A stretch of 34,378 bases of DNA from positions 1 to 34,378 of the forward strand of contig JAWUXY010000170.1 of NCBI GenBank assembly GCA_034111105.1, in the 5' to 3' direction. Position numbers and translations under genes: made by a program. The notes under the pieces were generated by a model that saw only the letters and a program-made list of their open reading frames with translations, had not been told where the DNA came from and did no database searches. Shown here piece after piece: positions 13,734-24,480 of the stretch. Origin of the DNA: Bermanella sp034111105. Its GTDB lineage: Bacteria > Pseudomonadota > Gammaproteobacteria > Pseudomonadales > Oceanobacteraceae. The first letter of the stretch is position 1, and every line of letters begins with the position of its first letter.

Positions 13734-15455
13734 CTAAACCGCCAATGGCATGTGAGCCGTTGTCTTTACTGCATTTGATGCTTGTTGCATCACATCCAAA
13801 ACTTGTTGCTTAGTACTGCACGCTTTTACCATGCCGTTATCTAGAATTAAAATTCTATCCATTGCATTCAAAACAGCGCGCCTATGCGTAACCAGTACAA
13901 CCGTTGTCTTTGATTGCTTTAACGTTTTTAGCGCAAGCATAAGCGCCGCTTCACCTGCATCATCAAGATTAGAATTTGGCTCATCTAAAATAAGTAATTT
14001 AGGGCTGCCGTATAACGCACGAGCAAATCCTATTCGTTGCTGTTCTCCGCCAGATAAACCGCTGCCGTTATCCCCAAGAATGGTGTCATACCCTTGTGTC
14101 AAACCGACAATCATTTCATGCACGCCGGCTAATTTTGCCGCCGCTATTATTTGCTCGTCATTGCGATCGCCAAAACGTGAAATGTTGTCGGCTATTGTGC
14201 CAGCAAATAAGTTTACATTTTGCGGAAGGTAACCGATGTGTGAGCCTAACTGTTGTGATTGCCATTGCTGTAGGTCGGCATCATCTAGACGTACACGTCC
14301 TAAACGTGGCTGCCAAACCCCTGACAATAATTTAGCTAATGAACTTTTTCCTGATCCTGACGAGCCAATAACCCCTAGCATCTCACCAGCGTTTATCGTC
14401 ATATTAATACTGGTTAATGTCGGTTTTTGTGCATTAGGTGGCAGCACGGTGGCCCCTTCTACTACCAATTTTCCTGTTGGTTCTGGCAATTGTAATTTTT
14501 CTTTTTCAGGCGGGTACGTAACCAATAATGTATTGAGACGATTAGCCGATCGCTTAACGCCTTCCCACTGTCGCATGCTACTGACAAGCTGCTCAACCGG
14601 GGACAGCATTCGACCAATCAGAATAGTACCCGCGATCATCATACCCGGTGTAATATCACCCTGAAGTGCAAGCCAAGCCCCCAAACCTAAAATTAATGAC
14701 TGTAATAACACCCTTAAAAAACGCCCCATTGCCACTAATAGTCCACTGCGTTCGTTGGCTAATATTTGTTGCTGGCGGCCATATTGATAATTGTCTTGCC
14801 AGCGACGTTGCAGCACACCCAGCATGCCCAATGACTTAGCGGTATTCGCCTTACTAATATAACTTTCCGCTTGTTTCATAGACTCATCGGATTTTTTACT
14901 GGCCTGCGTGAGTGGTTTTTTTACCCACAAATCATTCGCAAATGCCAACAAAAATAACAATGCGGCCCCTACTAACGCCACACCACCTAACAGTGCATTG
15001 AATGAAAATAATAAAAGTAAATAGACGATAACCCAAGGCGCATCAAAGAATGCAAACACCGCACTGCCCGTCATAAAATTACGCAATGTTTGCGTATCGT
15101 TTAATAACACCGTTGCATTATTTTGCCCTGTCGTGATTTGATGAGCCGCAGATGCGCTGAATACTTTTTCAGTTATTTGCTCATCAAATGCACCGCCGAT
15201 ACGCACCATGACTTGGCTGCGAATCCACTCTAAAAATCCCATTAAAAAAAGTAACGCAATCACCATGACGCTCAACATGTACAAGGTCATTTCGTTGCCC
15301 GATGTTAATACACGATCATAAACTTGTAACATGTAAATCGCAGGCGCTAATAACAGCAAATTAATTAATGCGCTAAATGCCGCAGCATGAATAAACTCTG
15401 ATTTATGCTTAAGCGCCATATCAAGAACAGGGCGCAAGGGATCACTCGATATCAT
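13734..15455 (-). CDS. hasD: HasD: type I secretion ABC transporter
   Basis: This 573-residue protein is a permease-ATPase fusion of the PrtD/HasD family. The membrane domain occupies about 1-310 (APAIYMLQVYDRVLTSGNEMT is the family hallmark). The ATPase carries Walker A GSSGSGKSSL, signature LSGGEQQRIGFARAL, Walker B LLILDEP and the switch His in VLVTHRR. It recognises the uncleaved C-terminal signal of HasA and drives export through HasE and TolC. Its start overlaps the end of the preceding surface-protein gene by 14 bp, so their translation is coupled. Confidence 0.93.
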   Translation of the reverse strand: MISSDPLRPVLDMALKHKSEFIHAAAFSALINLLLLAPAIYMLQVYDRVLTSGNEMTLYMLSVMVIALLFLMGFLEWIRSQVMVRIGGAFDEQITEKVFSASAAHQITTGQNNATVLLNDTQTLRNFMTGSAVFAFFDAPWVIVYLLLLFSFNALLGGVALVGAALLFLLAFANDLWVKKPLTQASKKSDESMKQAESYISKANTAKSLGMLGVLQRRWQDNYQYGRQQQILANERSGLLVAMGRFLRVLLQSLILGLGAWLALQGDITPGMMIAGTILIGRMLSPVEQLVSSMRQWEGVKRSANRLNTLLVTYPPEKEKLQLPEPTGKLVVEGATVLPPNAQKPTLTSINMTINAGEMLGVIGSSGSGKSSLAKLLSGVWQPRLGRVRLDDADLQQWQSQQLGSHIGYLPQNVNLFAGTIADNISRFGDRNDEQIIAAAKLAGVHEMIVGLTQGYDTILGDNGSGLSGGEQQRIGFARALYGSPKLLILDEPNSNLDDAGEAALMLALKTLKQSKTTVVLVTHRRAVLNAMDRILILDNGMVKACSTKQQVLDVMQQASNAVKTTAHMPLAV

Positions 15456-17334
15456 GAGTGCATCCTTTTTTATGCCTAAGCAAAAGGAGGCTTATGCATA
15501 AAAGATAAAATATTGAGCCTCCGTTGCCATATGACAAGCGCTCTGAATTAGAAACCTTACCCTCAACACTGACATTAATGGTGGTCACAGCACCAATACG
15601 GCCACCTTTAATATCATCATGACAGTTTAAGGTGTAATAATACGTGCCGGCTTCTAACGTCAACATTAAAGAGCCAAATGGTGTAATGGTTGCGTCTTGC
15701 GCCCAGCCATCCCCCTGTGCTCCGCCTGTTGGAATACAATCCGATGTATTGACCGAGCTCCAAACCAATTCGGTGCTTTCACCTATTTTAATAGAGGCAG
15801 GTGTACCACTGATATTCACACTACCACCCACTACGCGGGCATTTAAATCCACTTCGAACAACGTGCCATGGATATCAAACTGATATTTTTTAAAATTATT
15901 TGAAACATAGCCACGACCGCCAAATCGGCTTGTTCCATACAGGCGACCGTTGTCTGCCAACATTAATCCGGAGGGGACTTTACCGTCAGTATCGTCACCG
16001 GGGCCGCTTTTAAAATTATGCACATGTTCAAAACCACTGTTTATCACGGCACCGTTCACCACTTGAATGTCGGCCAGTTTTAACCGATAAATGGTTCCAT
16101 CTAAGGTCATGTTTAAAGGTTTTTTGGGATACTCATTCCCTTCTATTGTTCTGGTGCTAATATATGTTTTATGATCACCTCCGCCCATCGTGGTGCCGTA
16201 CAGGTAGCCATCAGCAATCGTCATGGGTCCGCGAGGCTGGCTACCATCACTATCAGAAAAAGTATGTAAAATTGAAAAGTCTGTGCCGTCTTTTTTAATG
16301 CGGTATAAGGACCCATGAGGATTAGAACCATCAATATGCGGGTAAGGTGTCTGAATAAGGTGAGCATTCTTAAATGAAAAAAACTGATACTTACCGCCGC
16401 ATACACCGTTCAAGTAAGTCATTATCGTGCCCAAGGGAGTCACGCCCTTGGTGTTACATGTCCCCACTGAGGTGCCACCGTATAAGTAGCCTTGATCATC
16501 TTCTTTCAAATACGCACTGATATAATTATTATTTAAGTCCCAAGGTATCTCCCCTTGATCTAACGTAAATTCATGTAAAAGCGTAAACCCTTTATCTATT
16601 GCACTACTGTTGGGGTCTAGCCGATATAACGCCCCAACTACAAAATCATCCGCCGCAGATAACGTATCAAAATAAGGGATACCCCGACGGTAACCCAATA
16701 AACCATAAATAACGCCGTTGCTAATCATAAATCCATTAGCATGGCTGTATTGCCCCACAGGACCAGAAGGGAATTCATATACGAGTGTGAATGTTTGGTC
16801 TGTTTCAAATCGCCAAAGCCGTGATAACGATTCACCATTGGAATCCATAAAATACAAACGCCCTACGTCATCAAAAACAGGTAAGACGTATACGTCGTTA
16901 ATTATATTACCGCTCTCAGAATCCTTATATAATATTTGAGGAGACGCGCCATCAGGATTCGCTTTGGCCACATCACCTTTTGAGCCCACCACATAAATTT
17001 CATGTGTTAATGGATGCCTTACAAAACCTGAAGGCGCAGACATAGCAAAACCATCAACTTTAGTATGGTGCCCCCTTGTGGGCGGCATCGTGTAAATACT
17101 GCCACCAGCCAGCCCAATAATTTGTTCTCGCTCATTGTCATACCATGGGGGGCTTAAAGGATAGCCTGTACCAGGAGCAGGCCATTGACTCGTTGAAGGT
17201 AATGTGTGAAATGACGTGAGATAATTCACTTTAATATCATCCACTAATGTGGTTGCCATGGTCATATTTATAAAACCACACACCATCACACCGGCCATAA
17301 ACATACGTTTTATAAGTAAGATAAATGTCACCAT
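15442..17334 (-). CDS. GloVer-repeat surface protein with GlyGly-CTERM-like anchor (has operon, copy B)
   Basis: This 630-residue protein has a signal peptide (about 1-27), then repeated units of the choice-of-anchor GloVer type: SLYRIKKDGTDFSILHTFSD, YLYGTTMGGG and LYGTSRFGGRGY, probably blades of a beta-propeller (about 40-515). An Ig-like domain follows (about 520-605) with Cys pairs in NTSDCIPTGG and YTLNCHDD. The C-terminus has NGGSIFYLLCISLLLL then RHKK, matching the Gly-Gly/hydrophobic/basic sorting signal cut by rhombosortase. It is a paralogue of the protein at 18138-19964. It lies between hasA and hasD, a position with no equivalent in the Serratia operon. The function is unknown; surface binding of a haem protein is my inference. 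AGGAG precedes the start. Confidence 0.75.
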   Translation of the reverse strand: MVTFILLIKRMFMAGVMVCGFINMTMATTLVDDIKVNYLTSFHTLPSTSQWPAPGTGYPLSPPWYDNEREQIIGLAGGSIYTMPPTRGHHTKVDGFAMSAPSGFVRHPLTHEIYVVGSKGDVAKANPDGASPQILYKDSESGNIINDVYVLPVFDDVGRLYFMDSNGESLSRLWRFETDQTFTLVYEFPSGPVGQYSHANGFMISNGVIYGLLGYRRGIPYFDTLSAADDFVVGALYRLDPNSSAIDKGFTLLHEFTLDQGEIPWDLNNNYISAYLKEDDQGYLYGGTSVGTCNTKGVTPLGTIMTYLNGVCGGKYQFFSFKNAHLIQTPYPHIDGSNPHGSLYRIKKDGTDFSILHTFSDSDGSQPRGPMTIADGYLYGTTMGGGDHKTYISTRTIEGNEYPKKPLNMTLDGTIYRLKLADIQVVNGAVINSGFEHVHNFKSGPGDDTDGKVPSGLMLADNGRLYGTSRFGGRGYVSNNFKKYQFDIHGTLFEVDLNARVVGGSVNISGTPASIKIGESTELVWSSVNTSDCIPTGGAQGDGWAQDATITPFGSLMLTLEAGTYYYTLNCHDDIKGGRIGAVTTINVSVEGKVSNSERLSYGNGGSIFYLLCISLLLLRHKKGCTHDIE

Positions 17335-17340
17335 GTACTC

Positions 17341-17378
17341 CTAAAATAAAACGCACTTACGCCAAAAGACGTAAGTGC
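17341..17378 (-). terminator. Attenuator-type terminator after hasA
   Basis: On the minus strand GCACTTACG and CGTAAGTGC (17353-17361 with 17370-17378) form a 9-bp helix with an 8-nt loop. GTTTTATTTT follows. It stands between the hasA stop and the next gene of the same operon, so partial termination or 3'-end protection would make hasA mRNA more abundant than the secretion genes behind it. Confidence 0.7.
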
Positions 17379-17385
17379 TAATGGA

Positions 17386-18036
17386 TTAAGCCGCTAGCAA
17401 TAGATCAGCGCTGACATCTGGTGTGACTACGTCATTCAGACCCACAAAATCATCAATAGCATCGATTAATGTACTCACATCTGTGTTCATTAATGCATTT
17501 ACAATTTCATGAGTATCATTTGTTTGCGTTGCATCATTACGACCAATTACATCACCGCTTGCATCTACGCCATTGTTTAAACCAATGGTGTCTAACCCAT
17601 CAATCGTGACGAGCTCATCACTGAATGAATACTCACCATTTGCGTCTTTTACCAAACCAGAACCAAATGTAATAGACGTAATTTCGCCATAAAGTGTGTG
17701 AGTTGGGCCGGCAAAAAAGGTGTAATCCAAATAGCTACCATCACTGGTTTCGATAATGAAACCAAGTTCTGTATCGCTGGCACTATCTGCCCCACTAAAC
17801 GTGTATTGTGTGCCAGAGAAGGTACCAAATGCGCCCCAGAAACCAAGGTCTACAATTGGATCTGGGTTTTCTTCACCAGCAAAATCGCCCACGCTTTTGT
17901 CATAGTCGGTTGAGGTCAAGATATCGTCGGCCCAGGTGAAGAAATTCCCTAATGTATATACGTTATCAGCTGGATCAGCTGAACCATTTAAATCAAGATT
18001 AAAAAACGATTCGCTGTACGTTACGTCAATAGACAT
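17386..18036 (-). CDS. hasA: HasA: secreted haem-binding hemophore
   Basis: This 216-residue protein resembles Serratia HasA (188 aa). The best block is YTFFAGPTHTLYGEITSITFGSGL, matching the Tyr75-His83 loop: here Tyr105 binds haem iron and His113 hydrogen-bonds it, with the same 8-residue spacing. The opposite loop (about 30-65), where Serratia and Pseudomonas HasA have the second ligand His32, contains no His. There is no Sec signal, and the C-terminus ends in hydrophobic LLLAA, the export signal read by HasD. It takes haem from haemoproteins outside the cell and hands it to HasR. AAGGAGA precedes the ATG. Two surface-protein genes flank it, and a strong hairpin follows the stop. Confidence 0.9.
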   Translation of the reverse strand: MSIDVTYSESFFNLDLNGSADPADNVYTLGNFFTWADDILTSTDYDKSVGDFAGEENPDPIVDLGFWGAFGTFSGTQYTFSGADSASDTELGFIIETSDGSYLDYTFFAGPTHTLYGEITSITFGSGLVKDANGEYSFSDELVTIDGLDTIGLNNGVDASGDVIGRNDATQTNDTHEIVNALMNTDVSTLIDAIDDFVGLNDVVTPDVSADLLLAA

Positions 18037-18073
18037 AGTTGTCTCCTTAAAAGTTGAGGTTGGTTATACTGGT

Positions 18074-18093
18074 TAGGTGCTTAAAACAACCTA
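18074..18093 (-). repeat. Small inverted repeat in the leader of hasA
   Basis: TAGGT and ACCTA are separated by 10 bp in the 101-bp gap before hasA, with further GGTTG/CAACC pairing around them. It could be a 5' mRNA-protecting hairpin. No T-tract follows, so it is not a terminator. Confidence 0.3.
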
Positions 18094-18137
18094 GGATTCA
18101 CACCCAATCAATATTTTTGCCACAAACTAACGTGGGC

Positions 18138-19964
<1,827 letters not shown>

Positions 19965-19983
19965 TATTATTTCTCCTTATTAA

Positions 19984-22476
19984 TTAAAATTTAAATGCCA
20001 TAGTGGCGGTATACGTACGCCCCGGAGCAATCCAGTATGATGTGCCATTGGATTCCGCATAATTTAAGTCTGTAAGATTATCAATTGCTAAACGTAACTT
20101 AATTGCATGACTCGGTTTATACTCCACCCAGCTGTCATACACCCTCCAATCGACCACGGATTCATAGGATTGCCCTCCTCGTCCATTGTTATCTTCAAGG
20201 CGCATGCGAGCCGCCACATTCAAAGATGAGTCAAACCACTTCGCGCCTATTGTCAGTGCGGAGCTGTGAAGAGGTGGTGGAATATAAAGTGTGCCTCCCG
20301 TTTCTATTTTTCCCAAAGACGTTTCTGGGTAACCCACCACACTGCCTAATGGGTAAGGGTCATAACCACCATCGCCTTTATCTATTGCGTTTCTTGTATA
20401 AGATAATGTGGTAAAAAAATGAAGCGCGTCATAATCAAACTGACATTCCCAACCCTCAAAAACCATTCGATCTGATAGGTTCACATAGCTGAGTATCATG
20501 TCCTTATCACTTACGGCTGTTGGGCTCATAACAAAACCTTGAACAATGAAATTTTCGACCGTATTTTGAAATAAAACCGAACGCCACATAAATGAATCTG
20601 ATTCAGTCAATATGTTATTTTTTTGAAAATTAAATCCGACTTCTATATTTACGGATTTTTCTGCATCTAACCCAGGGTTAGGATAAAACGGAAACGAATC
20701 ACCAACATGAGCGCCAAATAATAATGTTTCAGTAATAGAGGGCGGGCGCACACCACTGGCAGCACTCATGAAAACTTGAATCATGCTATTGATGGGATAA
20801 GACAAACGCACAGACGGAAGGAAAAACCCTTCATTTTTTGAAACATCAAAATCACTATAGACATCCGTCACGGCTGGCATAATGCCGGTTGGATTTTTGA
20901 TCTTGCCAGACAAAATTTCACCATCGCCTGATAAAAAGAAATGTTCGTAACGAATACCTGTCAACAACGACCACCCTGAGTCATGTAGCCACTCGCTCGT
21001 GGTGTACAGACTCAATAAACTGCGCTCGCCAGCTGGTGTGCCCCCCAAATACCAGTCCGCATTACCACTGCCGACCGTTGTTTTAGTTGCTTTAGGTACG
21101 GTTTTATCTATGAAAAATTCCATTCCGGTTTGAATGGTAAAAAATGATTGTGCATCTTCCCATACAAAGTTACTTGCGTTATCAACCCCTATACCCGTTG
21201 TGTTTATTTCATAACGTAAATCAAATTCACCATACCCCTCTGATGAATCGTATTGATGCTGCTTGTTTTTCGTTTGTGTGAAATACACATAAGATGATAA
21301 ATCAATTAAGTCACCACCTGGCTGGTAGGCGTGATCAATTTTGTAAACCTCATTGGTTACCTCACTGGTCGATGCCGCAACCCCTTCTGTACTGGTGCTG
21401 CTGCCTTCTTCAAATTCAGCTTGAAACCCGACAAAACTAAACTTTAAAGAAGATGCTTCATTTATTTTCCAATTACTTTTTAATAATGCAGACCATTGGT
21501 CTTGTCCTGTGAATTGGCTTATTTCTTCAAAATATCCACCATGCCCAGAATTACCACCATGTTGACCTTTATCAAAGTTGCCAATAGATTTACGTCCAGC
21601 GGCCACTACTAAATCGATGTCCTCGTTCAGTTTTATTGCCCCAGCCACGTGTCCAGAAAAGTCATAGCCATTTGTGCCTGTTGTTATGCTTGCACGGCCG
21701 CCTTCTTTTTTTCCGGACACTTCATCCTTTTTTTCAACAAGATCTCCAAACGCCAATGTATTAAAGTTTACAACACCACCAATGGCCCCTGCGCCGTCTT
21801 TACCTGCCACAGGGCCTTTTGAAATCGATACCCCTGAGAGTAATTGCGGATCAATGTAAACCACGCCATTAGCCCCGTGCCCGCTTTGTTGAAAATTTTG
21901 GCGAGCACCGTCAATCATGACGTTGATTCGACCAAAGTCTTGCAAGCCACGAACATTCACCGCGACTCCTGGGTTTTGACGACTTTGACCCGCACTGACA
22001 CCTGTCACATTACTAAACACATCTGATGTATTACGCGGTGTGATTTTATTTAATTGCTCTGAAGGTATGTATGCAATGGATTGCGCTTGTTGGTACACCT
22101 CAACTTGCTTGGTATTTTTTGCAATGACATCCAGTGAATTTAATAAATACCCGTCAACATCATTCAACGCCACTTTAGATTTCACCAAAAACTCACCACG
22201 CTCACCTTGCACGGCAACCAATGGTGTATTGACAAGCAATGCATCAAACCCGCTTAGTAGACTAAACTCACCGCGCAAGCCTGGCGTTTTGAAATCTCCG
22301 ACACTTTCGGGGTCATAGTGCAGAACAATGCCCGCCTGCAAAGCGAGCGTGTTTAATGCTTGTGAAAGTTTTCCCGCAGGAATATCCAACTGGTACATGG
22401 GCTCAGCAAACGACACGGCTGCGTATAGCAGCAATGCGATCAGCACATGCAAACTGAGTATTTTTTGTCTTTTCAC
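19984..22476 (-). CDS. hasR: HasR: TonB-dependent haem/hemophore receptor with signalling domain
   Basis: This 830-residue protein has a signal peptide (about 1-24), an STN signalling domain (about 28-100) that talks to the FecR-type anti-sigma, a TonB-box region (about 115-130), a plug (about 140-245, RGLQDFGRINVMIDGARQNF) and a 22-strand barrel ending in AFKF. Two His sit where Serratia HasR has its haem ligands: His200 in the plug (QSGHG; Serratia His189) and His590 in a loop between a FRAP-like VRPPS and PNPGL (Serratia His603). Both matches are by motif, not alignment. The start is GTG, set by GAGG 5 nt upstream. It accepts haem from HasA and signals to HasS/HasI. A separate promoter in the 93-bp gap before it is possible. 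Confidence 0.92.
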   Translation of the reverse strand: MKRQKILSLHVLIALLLYAAVSFAEPMYQLDIPAGKLSQALNTLALQAGIVLHYDPESVGDFKTPGLRGEFSLLSGFDALLVNTPLVAVQGERGEFLVKSKVALNDVDGYLLNSLDVIAKNTKQVEVYQQAQSIAYIPSEQLNKITPRNTSDVFSNVTGVSAGQSRQNPGVAVNVRGLQDFGRINVMIDGARQNFQQSGHGANGVVYIDPQLLSGVSISKGPVAGKDGAGAIGGVVNFNTLAFGDLVEKKDEVSGKKEGGRASITTGTNGYDFSGHVAGAIKLNEDIDLVVAAGRKSIGNFDKGQHGGNSGHGGYFEEISQFTGQDQWSALLKSNWKINEASSLKFSFVGFQAEFEEGSSTSTEGVAASTSEVTNEVYKIDHAYQPGGDLIDLSSYVYFTQTKNKQHQYDSSEGYGEFDLRYEINTTGIGVDNASNFVWEDAQSFFTIQTGMEFFIDKTVPKATKTTVGSGNADWYLGGTPAGERSLLSLYTTSEWLHDSGWSLLTGIRYEHFFLSGDGEILSGKIKNPTGIMPAVTDVYSDFDVSKNEGFFLPSVRLSYPINSMIQVFMSAASGVRPPSITETLLFGAHVGDSFPFYPNPGLDAEKSVNIEVGFNFQKNNILTESDSFMWRSVLFQNTVENFIVQGFVMSPTAVSDKDMILSYVNLSDRMVFEGWECQFDYDALHFFTTLSYTRNAIDKGDGGYDPYPLGSVVGYPETSLGKIETGGTLYIPPPLHSSALTIGAKWFDSSLNVAARMRLEDNNGRGGQSYESVVDWRVYDSWVEYKPSHAIKLRLAIDNLTDLNYAESNGTSYWIAPGRTYTATMAFKF

Positions 22477-22569
22477 ACAGGCCTCATAATACGAATGATT
22501 CTTGTTTATTTTTTATGTATTAGTAAGACGAAGTGAAATAAGAAAGGGACAGTAAAGAATAATTTAAAT

Positions 22570-23577
22570 TTAAATTTTTGACACAATAATTGAAACACCA
22601 CTCAGACGAATGGTTTTCACATTGGAATTTTGACTCAACATGCTGATGACAGTAGTAATATCATTAGTGGGAAAAACACCTGAGATATTCACGCCTTTTA
22701 AGTTATGCTTGTTATAAATTAGCAGCCCAGAATTATATTTATCTAGCTGATCTAATACAGATGCAAGCGGCTGATCATTTACAACAAGACGATTATTTAA
22801 CCAAGCTGTTTCAATTGATAAGTCCATATTTTTAGCCAACGATAAATAACCTTTATTTACATTACTGCCTTCACCTTCTGTGGCTTTCACACAATGAACT
22901 GTTGTTCTTTGGTTATCATTAGGTACCGTACAAAACGTCACCCTTGATTCAGTAACGGCCAGTTGAGTACCATCAGACTCGGTAGACACAGAAAATGCAG
23001 TGCCTAAAGCCGTGGCCACAGCCGATGTTGTTTCTATAATAAATGGCCGATTAGGATTACTTGCAACCGTTGCATGCACTCGCCCGCGATATAAAAAGAG
23101 TCGTCGCTCTTTTTGACTATATTGAATATCAATCGCAGAACCGGCATCCAAAATAATTTGACTGCCATCCTCTAAGAGGTGCGTGGATAACCGACCATCA
23201 AATGTGGATAAATCAGAAGAAAATTTGTAATAAATATTACTATCTAGTCCTATCCATAAGCACACAAACAGTAAACATAAATTGATAGCGCTATTGCGAA
23301 TTGTAGACGCGTATTTTTTGGAGTCCGCACAGCCGTCTAACGCTTGGTTAAGTATTTGACTATTGTTGGATTGGTTATTTTGGTCAATGTCATCAAAACA
23401 TTGCCAAACTTGTTGGATTTTTTGATAGGAATGCCGATTTTCTTCACTTTCATTTATCCAGCATTTGAACTCATCTTGCTCTACATCTGTTGCTTCATCA
23501 GACGATATAACCGCAAACCAGTAAGCCGCTTGCTCTTGTCTTGGGGTGACTTTTTGCTTGCGATGAAGAAACGTCAT
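22570..23577 (-). CDS. hasS: HasS: FecR-family anti-sigma factor
   Basis: This 335-residue protein has the N-terminal cytoplasmic FecR domain (about 10-80, EQAAYWFAVISSDEAT with FKCWINESEENRHSYQ), one membrane helix (about 97-113) and the periplasmic FecR domain (LLEDGSQIILDAGSAIDIQYSQKERRLFLYRG, then a C-terminal STN-like part around ISGVFPTNDITTVISML). It holds HasI inactive or primes it until the STN domain of HasR reports haem-loaded HasA. It is 21 bp after hasI, so the two are cotranscribed, and it precedes hasR, the usual sigma/anti-sigma/receptor order. Confidence 0.9.
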   Translation of the reverse strand: MTFLHRKQKVTPRQEQAAYWFAVISSDEATDVEQDEFKCWINESEENRHSYQKIQQVWQCFDDIDQNNQSNNSQILNQALDGCADSKKYASTIRNSAINLCLLFVCLWIGLDSNIYYKFSSDLSTFDGRLSTHLLEDGSQIILDAGSAIDIQYSQKERRLFLYRGRVHATVASNPNRPFIIETTSAVATALGTAFSVSTESDGTQLAVTESRVTFCTVPNDNQRTTVHCVKATEGEGSNVNKGYLSLAKNMDLSIETAWLNNRLVVNDQPLASVLDQLDKYNSGLLIYNKHNLKGVNISGVFPTNDITTVISMLSQNSNVKTIRLSGVSIIVSKI

Positions 23578-23598
23578 AGTGTTTCCGATGAGCTCTCG

Positions 23599-24102
23599 TC
23601 AGTCTAAATCAAGGTGAGTAAGGCAGTGCAATAACGATTGAGCGATATATTTTTTAACCATACTGACTGATACACCCAGCTCTTGAGCAATGTCTTTGTA
23701 TGCTAGGCCATCTATGCGCGCCATTAAAAATGCTTTACGCGGTTTGTCCGCTAGGCCTTCTAATAAACTCGCCACTTGTTCGAGCCGCTCGATGTTAACG
23801 TGAATTTCTTCAGCGGATGGAGCCACGTCATCACTATGCATATGCAGCTGAAGATAAGCGTGCTCTAACTTTTTACGACGAGCCTTATCAATAATAAGAC
23901 GGTTGGCAATGGTCGCAAGATAAGCCTTTGATTCACGAACATCGGGTAATACAACCGAAGCACTAATAATGCGCAGGAATGTATCTTGTGAAATGTCCTG
24001 TGCGTCTTGTACACTGCCTAAACGGCCTGTTAAAAACCGTACTAACCATCCATGATTTTCGCTGACAAATAGATTCATGCTATTTTCGTCACAGGCGGCC
24101 AT
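23599..24102 (-). CDS. hasI: HasI: ECF sigma factor of the FecI type
   Basis: I choose the ATG at 24102 (167 residues) because GGAG stands 8 nt before it. The ATG at 24132 has only a poor site and would lie within about 30 nt of the promoter. Region 2 is AQDISQDTFLRIIS with ESKAYLATIANRLIIDKARR; region 4 is LEGLADKPRKAFLMARIDGLAYKDIAQELGVSVSMVKKYI. Both closely follow FecI. When haem-loaded HasA meets HasR, HasS releases HasI to transcribe the receptor part of the operon. A Fur box with a promoter just upstream adds iron control. Confidence 0.9.
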   Translation of the reverse strand: MAACDENSMNLFVSENHGWLVRFLTGRLGSVQDAQDISQDTFLRIISASVVLPDVRESKAYLATIANRLIIDKARRKKLEHAYLQLHMHSDDVAPSAEEIHVNIERLEQVASLLEGLADKPRKAFLMARIDGLAYKDIAQELGVSVSMVKKYIAQSLLHCLTHLDLD

Positions 24103-24142
24103 AGACCTAACTCCGTCATACAGACCTTTCATGCCTGCTAAT

Positions 24143-24161
24143 GCTAATGATTATCATTTGT
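24143..24161 (-). promoter_or_regulatory. Fur box of the has operon
   Basis: Read on the minus strand, ACAAATGATAATCATTAGC matches 15 of 19 positions of the Fur consensus GATAATGATAATCATTATC, with the whole centre exact. It sits just downstream of the -10 box, where bound Fe-Fur would block RNA polymerase. Confidence 0.8.
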
Positions 24162-24164
24162 GAT

Positions 24165-24193
24165 AATTTACCATTTAAAATTTGATAGATCAA
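24165..24193 (-). promoter_or_regulatory. Sigma-70 promoter of hasI
   Basis: On the minus strand TTGATC (24193-24188), a 17-bp spacer and TAAATT (24170-24165) form a plausible sigma-70 promoter. The Fur box overlaps its start-point region. This is the only clear promoter at the head of the haem cluster. Confidence 0.6.
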
Positions 24194-24320
24194 TCAATAA
24201 TCATCCATATTCCCTTAATCAAAATATGTTGTGAAAACGGCCAATGAGAAAAACCAGTACTCTCATATACTCCATTTGATTATTTGAATATAAAAGCCGA
24301 CACCTGATAGTTGTGTGCAT

Positions 24321-24350
24321 AAAAAAACGCTCAATATGAGCGTTTTTTTT
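24321..24350. terminator. Bidirectional terminator between the 908-residue gene and the has operon
   Basis: An A-tract and CGCTCA pair with TGAGCG and a T-tract around a 3-nt loop. On the minus strand it lies 40 bp after the stop of the large gene and isolates it from the has promoter. The copy of that gene's 3' end at 9269 has no such terminator behind it. Confidence 0.9.
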
Positions 24351-24389
24351 GAATCACGTTATGATGCGTTTCTGAGACTTTTATGCCAC

Positions 24390-24480
24390 CTAAAGCGAGA
24401 CCTCAAGCCCAAACGTAGTGCGGGTTTCATCGGTTATAACATCATTATCGTTATATACCGATTCAAGCACAAAGCGCACA
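24390..24480 (-). repeat. Right copy of the 91-bp direct repeat (intact gene end)
   Basis: This is the last 91 bp of the large metalloprotease-like gene including its TAG. It is repeated 15,121 bp to the left at 9269-9359 with four mismatches. The two direct copies enclose the complete has-exbBD-tonB cluster. Confidence 0.9.
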
